NCBI GenBank assembly: GCA_013203085.1
Contig: JABMQX010000670.1
Location: forward strand, 1-13,656
DNA: 13,656 nt
Source of the DNA: a bacterium
GTDB taxonomy: Bacteria > Auribacterota > JABMQX01
Reading direction: 5' to 3'
Shown: positions 1 through 8,064 of the stretch, in pieces
Position numbering within the stretch: the stretch's first letter is position 1
Layout of the letters: every line of letters starts with the position of its first letter
Made by a program: the position numbers and the translations under genes
The notes under the pieces: model-generated
The model's database searches: none
Told to the model about the DNA's origin: nothing
What the model saw: the letters and a program-made list of their open reading frames with translations, nothing else

Positions 1-1179
1 GCCGCAGAAGAGGGGGCAGACTCCGAGGAGCCCTTTCGCCGCCTCGCTCAGAATCCCCGCGTGGTCGGCATCGGGGAAATCGGGCTGGATTTTTTCCGAA
101 ACCTTTCCCCGCCGGAAATCCAGAAAGCCGTTTTCCGCAAGTACCTTCGCCTCGCCCGGGAGTTGAACCTGCCGGCGATTGTGCACTGCCGCGACGCTTT
201 CGAGGAGGTGTGCTCTATCGTTCAAGAAGAAAGCTCGCAAACTCTGCGGGGCGTTCTGCACTCCTTCTCCGGGGATGAGAATTCCGCAGCTTCCCTCCTC
301 GAAGCCGGATTTTACATTTCTTTTTCGGGGCAGATCACCTATCCGAAGAACGGCCGGCTGCGGTCGGTCGCCGAGAGAGTGCCGATTGAAAAGATGCTCG
401 TCGAGACCGATTCTCCGTTCCTCACTCCCCAGCCAAAAAGAGGGAGTAGAAATGAGCCCGCCTTTGTGAAGCACGTTGCGGAGGAAGTGGCAAAGGTCAA
501 AGGTCTGTCGTTGGAGGACGTAGAAAGGATCACGACGAGGAACGTGCGGCGTCTGTTCGGAGTAGGCCCGGGCTTTCCGCAGGGGAAGATCGCTTATAGA
601 ATCCGCAATTCGCTTTACCTCAACATCACCAGCGACTGCACGAATCATTGCGTCTTCTGCCGTCGGCTGGAGAATCCCGTTGTCAAGGGGCACGACCTTC
701 GCCTGGAAAAGGATCCATCTTTTGAGGAAGTCGTCGCCGCCGTCGGCGAGCCTTCCGGTTACGATGAGATTGTTTTCTGCGGGTATGGCGAGCCGCTGTT
801 GAGGTTGGAGTTGGTCAAGAGCGTGGCTCGATTTCTGAAAGAGAAGGGCTTCGGCAATCTCCGGATCAACACAAACGGGCAGGCGAACCTCATCCACGGT
901 CGTAATGTTGCACCCGAACTTGTCGAACTCGTGGGAAAATACTCCGTCAGCCTCAACGCAGCGACCGCGGAAGAGTACTGTCGGTTGTGCCGCCCGAGGT
1001 ACGGGACTGCCGCCTACGAGGAGGTCAAGAAGTTCATTGTGGAGTGCAGGAAACATGGAGCCACGGTGGTCGCCACAGCGGTCGCTTTGCCGGGAATTGA
1101 CCTTGACGCGTGCCGGAGTGTCGCAGAAAAGGAGCTGGGCGTTCCCTTGCGAGTGAGGACTTACGTTGACATCCGATAG
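1..1179 (+). CDS. TatD-family hydrolase fused to a TatD-associated radical SAM domain (5' end outside window)
   Basis: The reading frame is open from base 1, so the true start and the N-terminal HxH metal ligands lie upstream; the GTG at 61 is internal. Visible TatD features are GEIGLDFF (about 76-99), IVHCRD (178-195), LHSFSG (259-276) and ETDSPFLTP (403-429), which supply metal-binding residues of this TIM-barrel nuclease/deacylase family. The TatD part ends near RNVRRLFGV (about 538-564). It runs without a stop into a second domain with the radical SAM signature CTNHCVFC (637-660, CxxxCxxC), then a CGYGEPL segment (779-799) typical of the SAM-binding GGE region and RINTNGQ. The second domain is about 190 residues, the size of the known TatD-linked radical SAM family. 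The fusion is seen directly; the function of the radical SAM part is unknown. The gene converges with the restriction gene res. Confidence 0.9.
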   Translation, partial: AAEEGADSEEPFRRLAQNPRVVGIGEIGLDFFRNLSPPEIQKAVFRKYLRLARELNLPAIVHCRDAFEEVCSIVQEESSQTLRGVLHSFSGDENSAASLLEAGFYISFSGQITYPKNGRLRSVAERVPIEKMLVETDSPFLTPQPKRGSRNEPAFVKHVAEEVAKVKGLSLEDVERITTRNVRRLFGVGPGFPQGKIAYRIRNSLYLNITSDCTNHCVFCRRLENPVVKGHDLRLEKDPSFEEVVAAVGEPSGYDEIVFCGYGEPLLRLELVKSVARFLKEKGFGNLRINTNGQANLIHGRNVAPELVELVGKYSVSLNAATAEEYCRLCRPRYGTAAYEEVKKFIVECRKHGATVVATAVALPGIDLDACRSVAEKELGVPLRVRTYVDIR

Positions 1180-1192
1180 CGTCCTTTCGCCC

Positions 1193-1219
1193 GGAGCGAT
1201 AGCTCACAGTCCGCGCTCC
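1193..1219 (+). terminator. Possible weak hairpin after the TatD/radical SAM gene
   Basis: GGAGCG at 1193-1198 is an exact inverted repeat of CGCTCC at 1214-1219, with a 15-base loop, beginning 14 bases after the stop codon at 1179. The position suits a terminator in the 119-base convergent gap (1180-1298), but there is no T-run after it on either strand. A second, AT-rich inverted repeat (GATTAT 1233-1238 / ATAATC 1244-1249) lies just downstream. I see no gene in the gap. Confidence 0.25.
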
Positions 1220-1298
1220 AGATTCTTGACAGGATTATAGAGGATAATCTACCATTTGGGAAGGAAGATGGGTTGTGTGGAATGGAGCCAAGGAGGGA

Positions 1299-4118
1299 TT
1301 ACGAGGATGGGTGCACGTGTTGCTGGAGGATGGCCGGGACATCAGCGGGATTCCTGGATATCGCCCACTTCCATTTCCCGAACCCCCCGTGGTGATTGAC
1401 CGCTTTGACCCATTCAGCCAAAAACTTATGTTTCGTCTTGTCCTTTTGAGTCTCTTTGCCCTTGGTCTCCAATATCAGATAGTCGCCGCTCTTCAACCGG
1501 ATGATGAAGTCCGGGCGGTATTTGCTCACGACGCCGGCGAAGAGGTATAGGACTTCGAAGCCGAGGTGATCGTTCTTCACCCAGGCCTCAACGTTTTCGT
1601 TGCGGTCAAGCTCGAAGGCTTCCGTGGCCTCCCACGTGCTATCGAAAACGCAGAAGTTAATATGCGACTTCTTCGTGTGCTCGCAGGGCTTGCCACTGTA
1701 CCACGTCCGCATGTCTCCGGTAGAGCGGATGGGGCGGTCGCTGTCAAATATCGGTTCGATGGACGCGGTGTTCTCGAAGCGGATTGCTTCCCAGATGTGC
1801 TGGACCACCTTATTCATGTTGAGCGTCAAGAGGATGCGGCGCTTCCTATCATCCTGAGAAAAAAGCGGGGGAGAAAATCGAATCCTATCGGAGGTAAGGA
1901 ATCTCTGTACAAGCCTTATCACTTGCGCCAAAAGGTACTCCCTATTGGCCTTCCATGTTGGCTTCATCTGGTCAAAGACCTCGCTTGACGTTTCAAAGAT
2001 CAACTTCTGCATCCTGAATTTCTCCGCGAGGCCATCTAAGTCTATCTCCGAGATCTGTCTCAAATCGGGCTTCCCGTCGACGATGGGAGCAAGCTCGGCT
2101 ATGGTCGCCGTTTGGAACGCGTCGAGGGTAAGCGGGGTAACGTTTTCCATATCGAGAGTGAGGGTCGGCGTGTAGATATGATCAATTCGAATGACGTTCG
2201 GCCAGCGGATCTCGTACCGCTGTTTTTCGGCCACCGGCTCGATGCGGGTCTTGGGCGTTGGCGGGAGTGGTGGGGGGCCGTCGTGGGATTCGTGCGGCAG
2301 GAAGGTGAACGGGACACCAAAGATATTGACGTATTCAGGCTCAAACAGGCCCGTATCCGGTTTTACTTCGTAAGATGTCCTCCTCAATCCACGCCCGACG
2401 ACCTGCTCGCAGAGCAACTGGCTTGTGAACGCGCGAAGCCCCATAATATGGGTGACCGTCTTGGCATCCCATCCCTCGGAGAGCATCCCAACAGAGATGA
2501 CCTTCTGCACGTTTTCGCCAGGCTCGCCGACTTGTCCAACTGTGTCGACTGTCAGCCGGAGCACTTCCGAGAGTTCCTTCTTGGAGTGCCTGCGGCTGCT
2601 TTTCTGGCCCCGTTCTCCGTCTTGGCTTTCGGCTACGACTGCGGGCGGTTCCATTTGTGATTCCGCCATTTGAAGAACCTTTGAGTCTATGTGGAGTATC
2701 CTTTCCGGGACGCAGAGCTCGTCTATACGGATTCTCTTGTGGGTAAAGGCGTAGTTGACTCGGGCCGCTGTTTCTGTGCGGTTCGCGACCGTAATCATGA
2801 CAGGGGGCGTCTGAAAGCCCTGTTGGTTCCAGAGCTTTGCCGTTTCGAGCCAGTCTTTTCCGAGAAGGTAGTAACCATTAGTAACCAAATCGGGGAGCGG
2901 CTCCTGCTCCTCGGCCTTGCGGTTGATGTCGTCCTTAACTTCAGGGTCGGCATAGATATGGTAGAGACGGGATTTGTAGTCCGGGGAATACTTACCGTCA
3001 TCACGGATGACAACTCTCGGTGTCTTGACCAGGCCCGATTCGATGGCATCGTTGAGCCCGAAGTCGCCGACGATCCATTCGAAAAGCGCTTCTTCTGAGC
3101 TTCTCTTTCCCGTCGGCGTGAAGGGAGTCGCCGAGAAGTCGTAGCAGGTGGTTATGTTTCGAACCTTGTGGATGCGGTCCAGTCCGCTGACCCAGACAGT
3201 GGCCTCTTCAATCTGGTCCTTCGTGAGGCCTTTGACCTTAGATTCGGCAGGAACGCGCCAGGCATGGTGAGCCTCATCGTTGATGACAATAATGTTGCGT
3301 GCATTTCGCATGCCTTGCAAGACATCGCGCACGTATGCCTCGTCGCTCTTTGAGCCTCGCTTGTCCACACTCCTCTTCTTCGCGATATCCTCTTCTGTGT
3401 CCCAATCCAACGCGTGCCAATTGGTGACGGAGACCTTGCCCTGACGCAGCTTCTCAGAAGGGCCGGGGCCGGGAGGCAGGACGTTGAACTCATCGTAGTA
3501 GTTCCCCTCCGCCGACGGTTGCAGAACCTGAAGGCGGCTCTTGACAGTCAATCCCGGGGCGACGACGAAGACGTACTTCGAGAACCTGCTATCCTGAGGA
3601 TAAGTCACCTTGTTCAGCACTTGCCAGGCGATCAGCATGGCCATGACAACGGTCTTGCCGGAGCCGGTTGCCATCTTGGAGCAGATGCGCTGGAAGGCTC
3701 CTCCGTCAGACGGTATCTCTATCCCGACCTTCTCTGCTTGGGGCGCCTCGGTGAGCCAGATGAGCGTTTCAATAGCCTCCAACTGACAGAAGAAGAAACG
3801 GCGATCTCCACGTTCTTCGGGATTGTTCCAGTACTTGAGAAGTCGCATCGTTATTCCGGTGACGCCGGCATAAGGGTTCGTACGATGCTCTCGCCAGGCC
3901 TTAACTCGGGGTCTGATCTTATTGACGAGAGGTATCTCGACGAAAATGCCTGGATCGTCGAACGCCTTGGAGGTCTCGGAAGCGATCAGATACCCCGCAG
4001 GGCGTCTGCCTTCCTTCAGGTCAAAGAGGCGGGTTTCGCGGTCGTAACTCCAGTATTGTTTCGGCTCTTCGTAAGGCGAATTGATGATTAGTTTGTCTAT
4101 TGTTTTCTTGCCCATCAT
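1299..4118 (-). CDS. Type III restriction-modification system, Res subunit (helicase-nuclease)
   Basis: This 939-residue protein is the ATP-dependent cleaving subunit of a type III-like system, acting on DNA together with Mod. It has a Q-motif-like FFFCQLEAIETL (about 108-119), Walker A MATGSGKT (149-156), Walker B/DEAH (281-284), SATPF motif III (329-333), motif V around MLSEGWDAKTV (545-555) and motif VI QVVGRGLRR (572-580), so the superfamily 2 helicase core is complete. The C-terminus carries a PD-(D/E)xK nuclease pattern: PD at 869-870 and ETKGK at 884-888, with STWE (828-831) as a possible upstream acidic residue. Length is normal for the family. The start ATG overlaps the stop of mod as ATGA (4118-4115), so translation is coupled. 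The adjacent second ATG at 4115 is better spaced from the AGGTGG just upstream and may be the true start. No disruption is seen, so the gene looks functional. Confidence 0.93.
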   Translation of the reverse strand: MMGKKTIDKLIINSPYEEPKQYWSYDRETRLFDLKEGRRPAGYLIASETSKAFDDPGIFVEIPLVNKIRPRVKAWREHRTNPYAGVTGITMRLLKYWNNPEERGDRRFFFCQLEAIETLIWLTEAPQAEKVGIEIPSDGGAFQRICSKMATGSGKTVVMAMLIAWQVLNKVTYPQDSRFSKYVFVVAPGLTVKSRLQVLQPSAEGNYYDEFNVLPPGPGPSEKLRQGKVSVTNWHALDWDTEEDIAKKRSVDKRGSKSDEAYVRDVLQGMRNARNIIVINDEAHHAWRVPAESKVKGLTKDQIEEATVWVSGLDRIHKVRNITTCYDFSATPFTPTGKRSSEEALFEWIVGDFGLNDAIESGLVKTPRVVIRDDGKYSPDYKSRLYHIYADPEVKDDINRKAEEQEPLPDLVTNGYYLLGKDWLETAKLWNQQGFQTPPVMITVANRTETAARVNYAFTHKRIRIDELCVPERILHIDSKVLQMAESQMEPPAVVAESQDGERGQKSSRRHSKKELSEVLRLTVDTVGQVGEPGENVQKVISVGMLSEGWDAKTVTHIMGLRAFTSQLLCEQVVGRGLRRTSYEVKPDTGLFEPEYVNIFGVPFTFLPHESHDGPPPLPPTPKTRIEPVAEKQRYEIRWPNVIRIDHIYTPTLTLDMENVTPLTLDAFQTATIAELAPIVDGKPDLRQISEIDLDGLAEKFRMQKLIFETSSEVFDQMKPTWKANREYLLAQVIRLVQRFLTSDRIRFSPPLFSQDDRKRRILLTLNMNKVVQHIWEAIRFENTASIEPIFDSDRPIRSTGDMRTWYSGKPCEHTKKSHINFCVFDSTWEATEAFELDRNENVEAWVKNDHLGFEVLYLFAGVVSKYRPDFIIRLKSGDYLILETKGKETQKDKTKHKFLAEWVKAVNHHGGFGKWKWAISRNPADVPAILQQHVHPSS

Positions 4119-6676
4119 TCCACCTCGATGATCCGCAGGCTTTCTATTCCCCTATCGTCCACGATCTTCACGGCTACGCGACGGTTGTCGCCGATCTGAA
4201 AGGGCAAAGAAATCGTGCCTCTGTACGCCTCAATGAGCTCTTCATCAATTTCAGACCTCAGAGTCCTCGCCAGGCGAGACCAACCTTCCTTGTCGCCGGC
4301 CATTGGGAAGAAAACCTGCCTGGGAAAGAGGCTTCTGCCGTCATAATCGGTGTCCAACATCCACATGGCTATGTTGGCTTTGCCGCCGGATTCGATGGTG
4401 CCGGACTTCGTGTTGTAGTAATCGAAGCCGAGTACTTCGATGCGGAATTTGCCCTTGTCCTTCCCCTTTTGGATTTTTTCCAGGCTCACGTCGGGTTGGC
4501 CGATGAGCCAGAAGCTCTCGTTGCTGGCGCGCTTCTTCTTGAGGTCCTCCGTTTGGAGGTCCGCGTTCATTTGAGCCTTGAGCAAGGTCACGCCCGGCCA
4601 ATCGGTCTCGTCAATGTCCTTCGCGGCTTGCGGATCGAACTGGAAGGCCGCGAAGACTACAATCTTCGGCTTAGGGACAAGCCTCTGTGCTTCCTGAATG
4701 GCCAGCTCCACCTGCCGTTTCTCGAGCGGAGCGTGCTCTGGGCCAAAAGAGACAACGGCTCGGAAAGGCTGACCATATGCTGCATCGGTTTCACGTACGG
4801 AGTCGGCGCCCCGATCGTTGGGTTTTGTTTCCGCATCTGCATGAAGCCAGCGGGTGCCGGCGAGCGGTTCGACGCGGGAGAAAAGAATATATTGCCCTCT
4901 CTTTCCGCGTATACCGGTTCGGAGGAGTTCGTCCCGCCACTCGGCCTGCCTCACAGTTTCCCCTGAGCGCGCCACGGACTCATCGGCAGGCGAATCCGGG
5001 TCTGCCCCGGAAAGCGGTTTTACGGCTGGCGCGGGCACGGCCTCGACCGTGAACGGGCCGCTGACGCGAGTCTTTTTCTTATCCACGAACGGCTGGTCGT
5101 AGAGCGTTTCCGTCTTGGGGGGCTGCTTGGTGGCGATGGATTTCAGCGTGATATGGGGGACGCTCCTGTAGTTCAAGCCGCTGCCTACGCCCTCCTCCGG
5201 ATGGGCCAGTTCGTAGTAGTCGTAGACGGCGGTCATCAGGCGCTGGCGGGCGAGGGTGAGTGCCACGCGGGAGGTGTCGCAGGTGATCCAGCGCCGCCCC
5301 CACTGCTCGGCCACGTAGGCCGTCGTCCCGCTGCCGCAGGTCGGGTCGAACACCAGACCGCCGGGGTCGGTGGTCATCAATAGGCACCTTTGGAGAACCT
5401 TTGTGGATGTCTGGACAGCATAGGCCTTGTTTTGCTCTGACATCTGGTCGTTCCAGATGTTGTCAGTTCGCTCGAAGGGAAAGTCCGTGTAGTACCGCAC
5501 GAACTTGGGGCTGCGTCCGTAGACCTCTATTCTTTTTTCCTGAGCGAGGTTGTCCACACCCTCTTGGTTTGTCTGAAAACTGCCGCTCGATATCGTGTAT
5601 TGGTCGCCGCCTATCACTATCGAATCCCCGTTCCCAGACTGGCTCCTGAGATCCGTGAGGGTATATGTTGTCGCACCATCAGGTAGGGTTGCTAAGGTTA
5701 GGGCCTTCTTCTGGCTCTTTTCCCAATCCCGAATCGACAATCGTGTTCCATCCTTCAGCTCGATTTTTGAATAGTATTGCTTGTAATATTCAAAGTCCTT
5801 AGCCTCATATAAGTCATGGTATTTGATCGCTGCCAGATCTCTTGAATACCATATGAGGTAGTCACAGGCTTTGTCCATCGTCTTCTTGCCGAGGCCTGTT
5901 GTCGTTCTGAAGCTGACTAAGCGGACGAAGTTTTGCTTGCCGAAAATCTCATCCATCAACTCCCTCACGTGGTGCAGGTTCTCCTCCGAGATCTGCACAA
6001 AAATGCTTCCCTTCTGCGCCAACAGCTCCTTTGCAAGCAGCAGTCTATCCCGAACGTAGGTCAGGTAGGAGTGGATGCCCAGTTCCCAGGTGTCGCGGAA
6101 GGCGCGAATTTGTTCCGGCTCGGCGGTCAGGTCTTCGTCCTTGCCGTCCTTGACGTCGCGCTTATTCACGAAGGGCTGAAAGTTGGAGCCGTACTTGATG
6201 CCGTAAGGGGGGTCTATGTAGATCATCTGAACCTTGCCCGCCATCCCCTCTTTTTCAAGCAGGGAATTCATGACCAAAAGTGAGTCCCCGGCAATGAGGC
6301 GGTTGGTCCAGTTGTGCTTGTGCTTGTAGAACTCGATAGCCTGACGAATGGGCGGATTTTCTTCCGGTGAGGCAAATAGCGATAATTGTTCAGCCTTCCT
6401 GCCGGTTGTTTTCCGTACCGCCTCGATGATGCTGCGTGGGTCAATGCGCTCATGGACGTGAAGCGAGACTGTTCGCACCTCAAAAGACGTGTGCTCGGCC
6501 TTCCCCGCCCACTGAAGCTCCGGATCGAGGTGCGGATCATAAGCGTAGGTCTTATTGCCGCTATCCTTATCCGTCTCAGGCGTGACCAACCCCACCGGCG
6601 GATTGTTGACCCGCTCTTTCCCCTTGTGGTCATACTGCTCAATGGGCTTCTTCGTGCGTCCGTTTCTCTTTGACAT
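4115..6676 (-). CDS. Type III restriction-modification system, Mod subunit (DNA methyltransferase)
   Basis: This 853-residue protein methylates and recognises the target site, and is needed by Res for recognition. DPPY (155-158), the catalytic motif IV, precedes the AdoMet-binding DPTCGSGTTA (444-453), the order of beta-class N-methyltransferases, probably N6-adenine. The region between (about 245-430) is the likely target-recognition domain; its DNA is clearly less GC-rich than the flanks. Residues from about 530 form a long C-terminal extension that makes the protein larger than classic Mod subunits (about 550-650 residues), with a conserved-looking block from about 670 to 825 (VVFAAFQFDP, WLIGQPDV, MLDTDYDGRSLFP). 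An in-frame ATG exists 75 bases upstream at 6751, but AGGGGG at 6686-6691, nine bases before this ATG, decides for 6676. The gene overlaps res by four bases. Confidence 0.93.
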   Translation of the reverse strand: MSKRNGRTKKPIEQYDHKGKERVNNPPVGLVTPETDKDSGNKTYAYDPHLDPELQWAGKAEHTSFEVRTVSLHVHERIDPRSIIEAVRKTTGRKAEQLSLFASPEENPPIRQAIEFYKHKHNWTNRLIAGDSLLVMNSLLEKEGMAGKVQMIYIDPPYGIKYGSNFQPFVNKRDVKDGKDEDLTAEPEQIRAFRDTWELGIHSYLTYVRDRLLLAKELLAQKGSIFVQISEENLHHVRELMDEIFGKQNFVRLVSFRTTTGLGKKTMDKACDYLIWYSRDLAAIKYHDLYEAKDFEYYKQYYSKIELKDGTRLSIRDWEKSQKKALTLATLPDGATTYTLTDLRSQSGNGDSIVIGGDQYTISSGSFQTNQEGVDNLAQEKRIEVYGRSPKFVRYYTDFPFERTDNIWNDQMSEQNKAYAVQTSTKVLQRCLLMTTDPGGLVFDPTCGSGTTAYVAEQWGRRWITCDTSRVALTLARQRLMTAVYDYYELAHPEEGVGSGLNYRSVPHITLKSIATKQPPKTETLYDQPFVDKKKTRVSGPFTVEAVPAPAVKPLSGADPDSPADESVARSGETVRQAEWRDELLRTGIRGKRGQYILFSRVEPLAGTRWLHADAETKPNDRGADSVRETDAAYGQPFRAVVSFGPEHAPLEKRQVELAIQEAQRLVPKPKIVVFAAFQFDPQAAKDIDETDWPGVTLLKAQMNADLQTEDLKKKRASNESFWLIGQPDVSLEKIQKGKDKGKFRIEVLGFDYYNTKSGTIESGGKANIAMWMLDTDYDGRSLFPRQVFFPMAGDKEGWSRLARTLRSEIDEELIEAYRGTISLPFQIGDNRRVAVKIVDDRGIESLRIIEVE

Positions 6677-6840
6677 TGGACTTGTCCCCCTGTCGCTTTT
6701 CCACTCCGTTGGCTTAGCTACTTTTCGAGTGGCTGCGTGCGCGTCCCTCATTCAATCTGGGACTGGCACTTGCCATAATAACGCGGCGCCGGAGCATTTG
6801 CACGGAAAATCTTGCGTGAGGTTGGCTGGCGAGGTCGGGA
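6677..6840. other. 164-base gap between mtlD and mod
   Basis: This is the longest non-coding stretch in the window and the natural place for the promoter of mod-res. On the minus strand a TATTAT-like -10 (6775-6780) is present, but no convincing -35 lies 16-18 bases before it. An eight-base palindrome CGGCGCCG occurs at 6784-6791. I find no clear terminator after mtlD and no tRNA or repeat that would mark an insertion boundary. Confidence 0.4.
6686..6691 (-). promoter_or_regulatory. Ribosome binding site deciding the mod start
   Basis: On the minus strand this reads AGGGGG, nine bases before the ATG at 6676. The upstream in-frame ATG at 6751 has no comparable purine run, so the shorter Mod is preferred. 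Confidence 0.65.
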
Positions 6841-8019
6841 TCAGGTGCGGGCCTTTCTGGATCTGCGGGCGGTCTTATATTTCTGGGAGATGACGTCGAA
6901 GAGGGGTTCGGCGGGATCGAGGCGGCAGACGGTTTCGAGGACGTGGGCGATGCCTTCGTCGGAGAGGAGGCGCTGGAGCTCGACGGCTTTTTCATCCTCC
7001 GGGTTGTCGTAACGAAGAGCGGCAAGGATGCCATCGAGAAGATAGACGGGTTTGACGCCATATTCCAGCGCCAAGAGTGCGCTGCCGATGAACCGATCCC
7101 GTCTTCCCAGCTTCCGAATTGGGTCGTTCGCGACTCTGGCAACCGTGTCTCCCAGGGCAACGTTCGCGAACCGTCGCAGGATGTCCTCGATGTGTGCGCG
7201 GTGTTCTTTGGGGTTGAATGCGTGTTTTTTGATGAGGGCACGGCCGGATTCGCTCAGGCCGGTGAGGGTTTTGCGTCTGATTTCTCTGTCTGCGATAGCC
7301 TCGTAGATGTAGGTGTAAGCTTTCTGGTAACCGAAGTAGGCGCAGAGGGCGTGACCCGCGTTGTGGGTGAAGAGCTTCCGTTCCTCGAGGGCGGGTAGGT
7401 TGTCGGAAAACAGGAAGCCCTCGATTTCGGGGAGGGGGCCTTTGAAGGCGGGTTTGTCCACGGGGAGGATGCAGTAAGGCTCGACGGCTATCTGGGCAGG
7501 ATTCTCTCTTCTCATCTCCTCGGTGACAACGGGGACCATCCGGCTGACGACGGTCGCGACCCAACCGATTTTTTCCTCGATGAGATGGTGGTGTCGGTCG
7601 GGCAAATGCTGGAGCACGAGGTTCTTCAGATGCTCGCCGGAATGGATGATGTTCTCGCAGATGATGACGTTCAGCTCTGCCATGTTTGCGGCATCGAACC
7701 GGCGCTGGAGAGCTTCCGCGATGGTCGCCGCGACTACTGGCAAAGCGTTGACGCCAACAGCGGTCGCAATAATGTCAGCGGTCGCAATCTCGCGGCTGAC
7801 GCCGTCAGCATCCTCGGCGGGAATCGCCCGCACCCCTTCGACAGAATACGTCCACTTCTTCTCCCCGACGATCCTTATGGGGTAAGCGTGGTCTTTGTTC
7901 AAACGGTCAATGATTTCCCTGGCAAGCTCGATGAAAACAATCTCGTAACCGGATTGGGAAAAAAGCTGTCCGAGGAAGCCTCTGCCGATATTTCCCGCTC
8001 CGAAAACGACCGCTTTCAT
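6841..8019 (-). CDS. mtlD: Mannitol-1-phosphate 5-dehydrogenase family protein
   Basis: This 392-residue cytosolic enzyme of the polyol-specific long-chain dehydrogenase family would interconvert mannitol 1-phosphate and fructose 6-phosphate with NAD(H). The N-terminus MKAVVFGAGNIGRGF is the Rossmann dinucleotide-binding motif. KLFTHNAGH (215-223) gives the family's K-x4-N-x2-H catalytic set (K215, N220, H223). Length is normal (about 380). An in-frame ATG lies seven codons upstream (8040), but the family begins directly with MKAxxFGAGNIGRG, so I chose 8019; neither start has a strong ribosome binding site. No mannitol transporter or PTS gene is in view. A phosphohexomutase lies four genes upstream in the same strand run, so a biosynthetic or redox role is as likely as catabolism. 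Other members such as altronate oxidoreductase are less likely given the N-terminus and length. Confidence 0.9.
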   Translation of the reverse strand: MKAVVFGAGNIGRGFLGQLFSQSGYEIVFIELAREIIDRLNKDHAYPIRIVGEKKWTYSVEGVRAIPAEDADGVSREIATADIIATAVGVNALPVVAATIAEALQRRFDAANMAELNVIICENIIHSGEHLKNLVLQHLPDRHHHLIEEKIGWVATVVSRMVPVVTEEMRRENPAQIAVEPYCILPVDKPAFKGPLPEIEGFLFSDNLPALEERKLFTHNAGHALCAYFGYQKAYTYIYEAIADREIRRKTLTGLSESGRALIKKHAFNPKEHRAHIEDILRRFANVALGDTVARVANDPIRKLGRRDRFIGSALLALEYGVKPVYLLDGILAALRYDNPEDEKAVELQRLLSDEGIAHVLETVCRLDPAEPLFDVISQKYKTARRSRKART

Positions 8020-8064
8020 GTTCCGACCGTCACAAGCCATCGTTGTAGTCGCGGCCTTCGCCCA

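Noticed and set aside
1226..1250. TTGACA followed by a TAAT-containing element, promoter-like on the + strand
   Set aside because: The spacing is only about 11-13 bases and no + strand gene follows.
3414..4966. Two long + strand frames of 225 and 288 codons
   Set aside because: Both are antisense to res and mod, which have complete motif sets; long antisense frames are expected in GC-rich genes.
6677..6751. Upstream ATG at 6751 as the mod start
   Set aside because: It has no ribosome binding site and the added 25 residues show no conserved feature.
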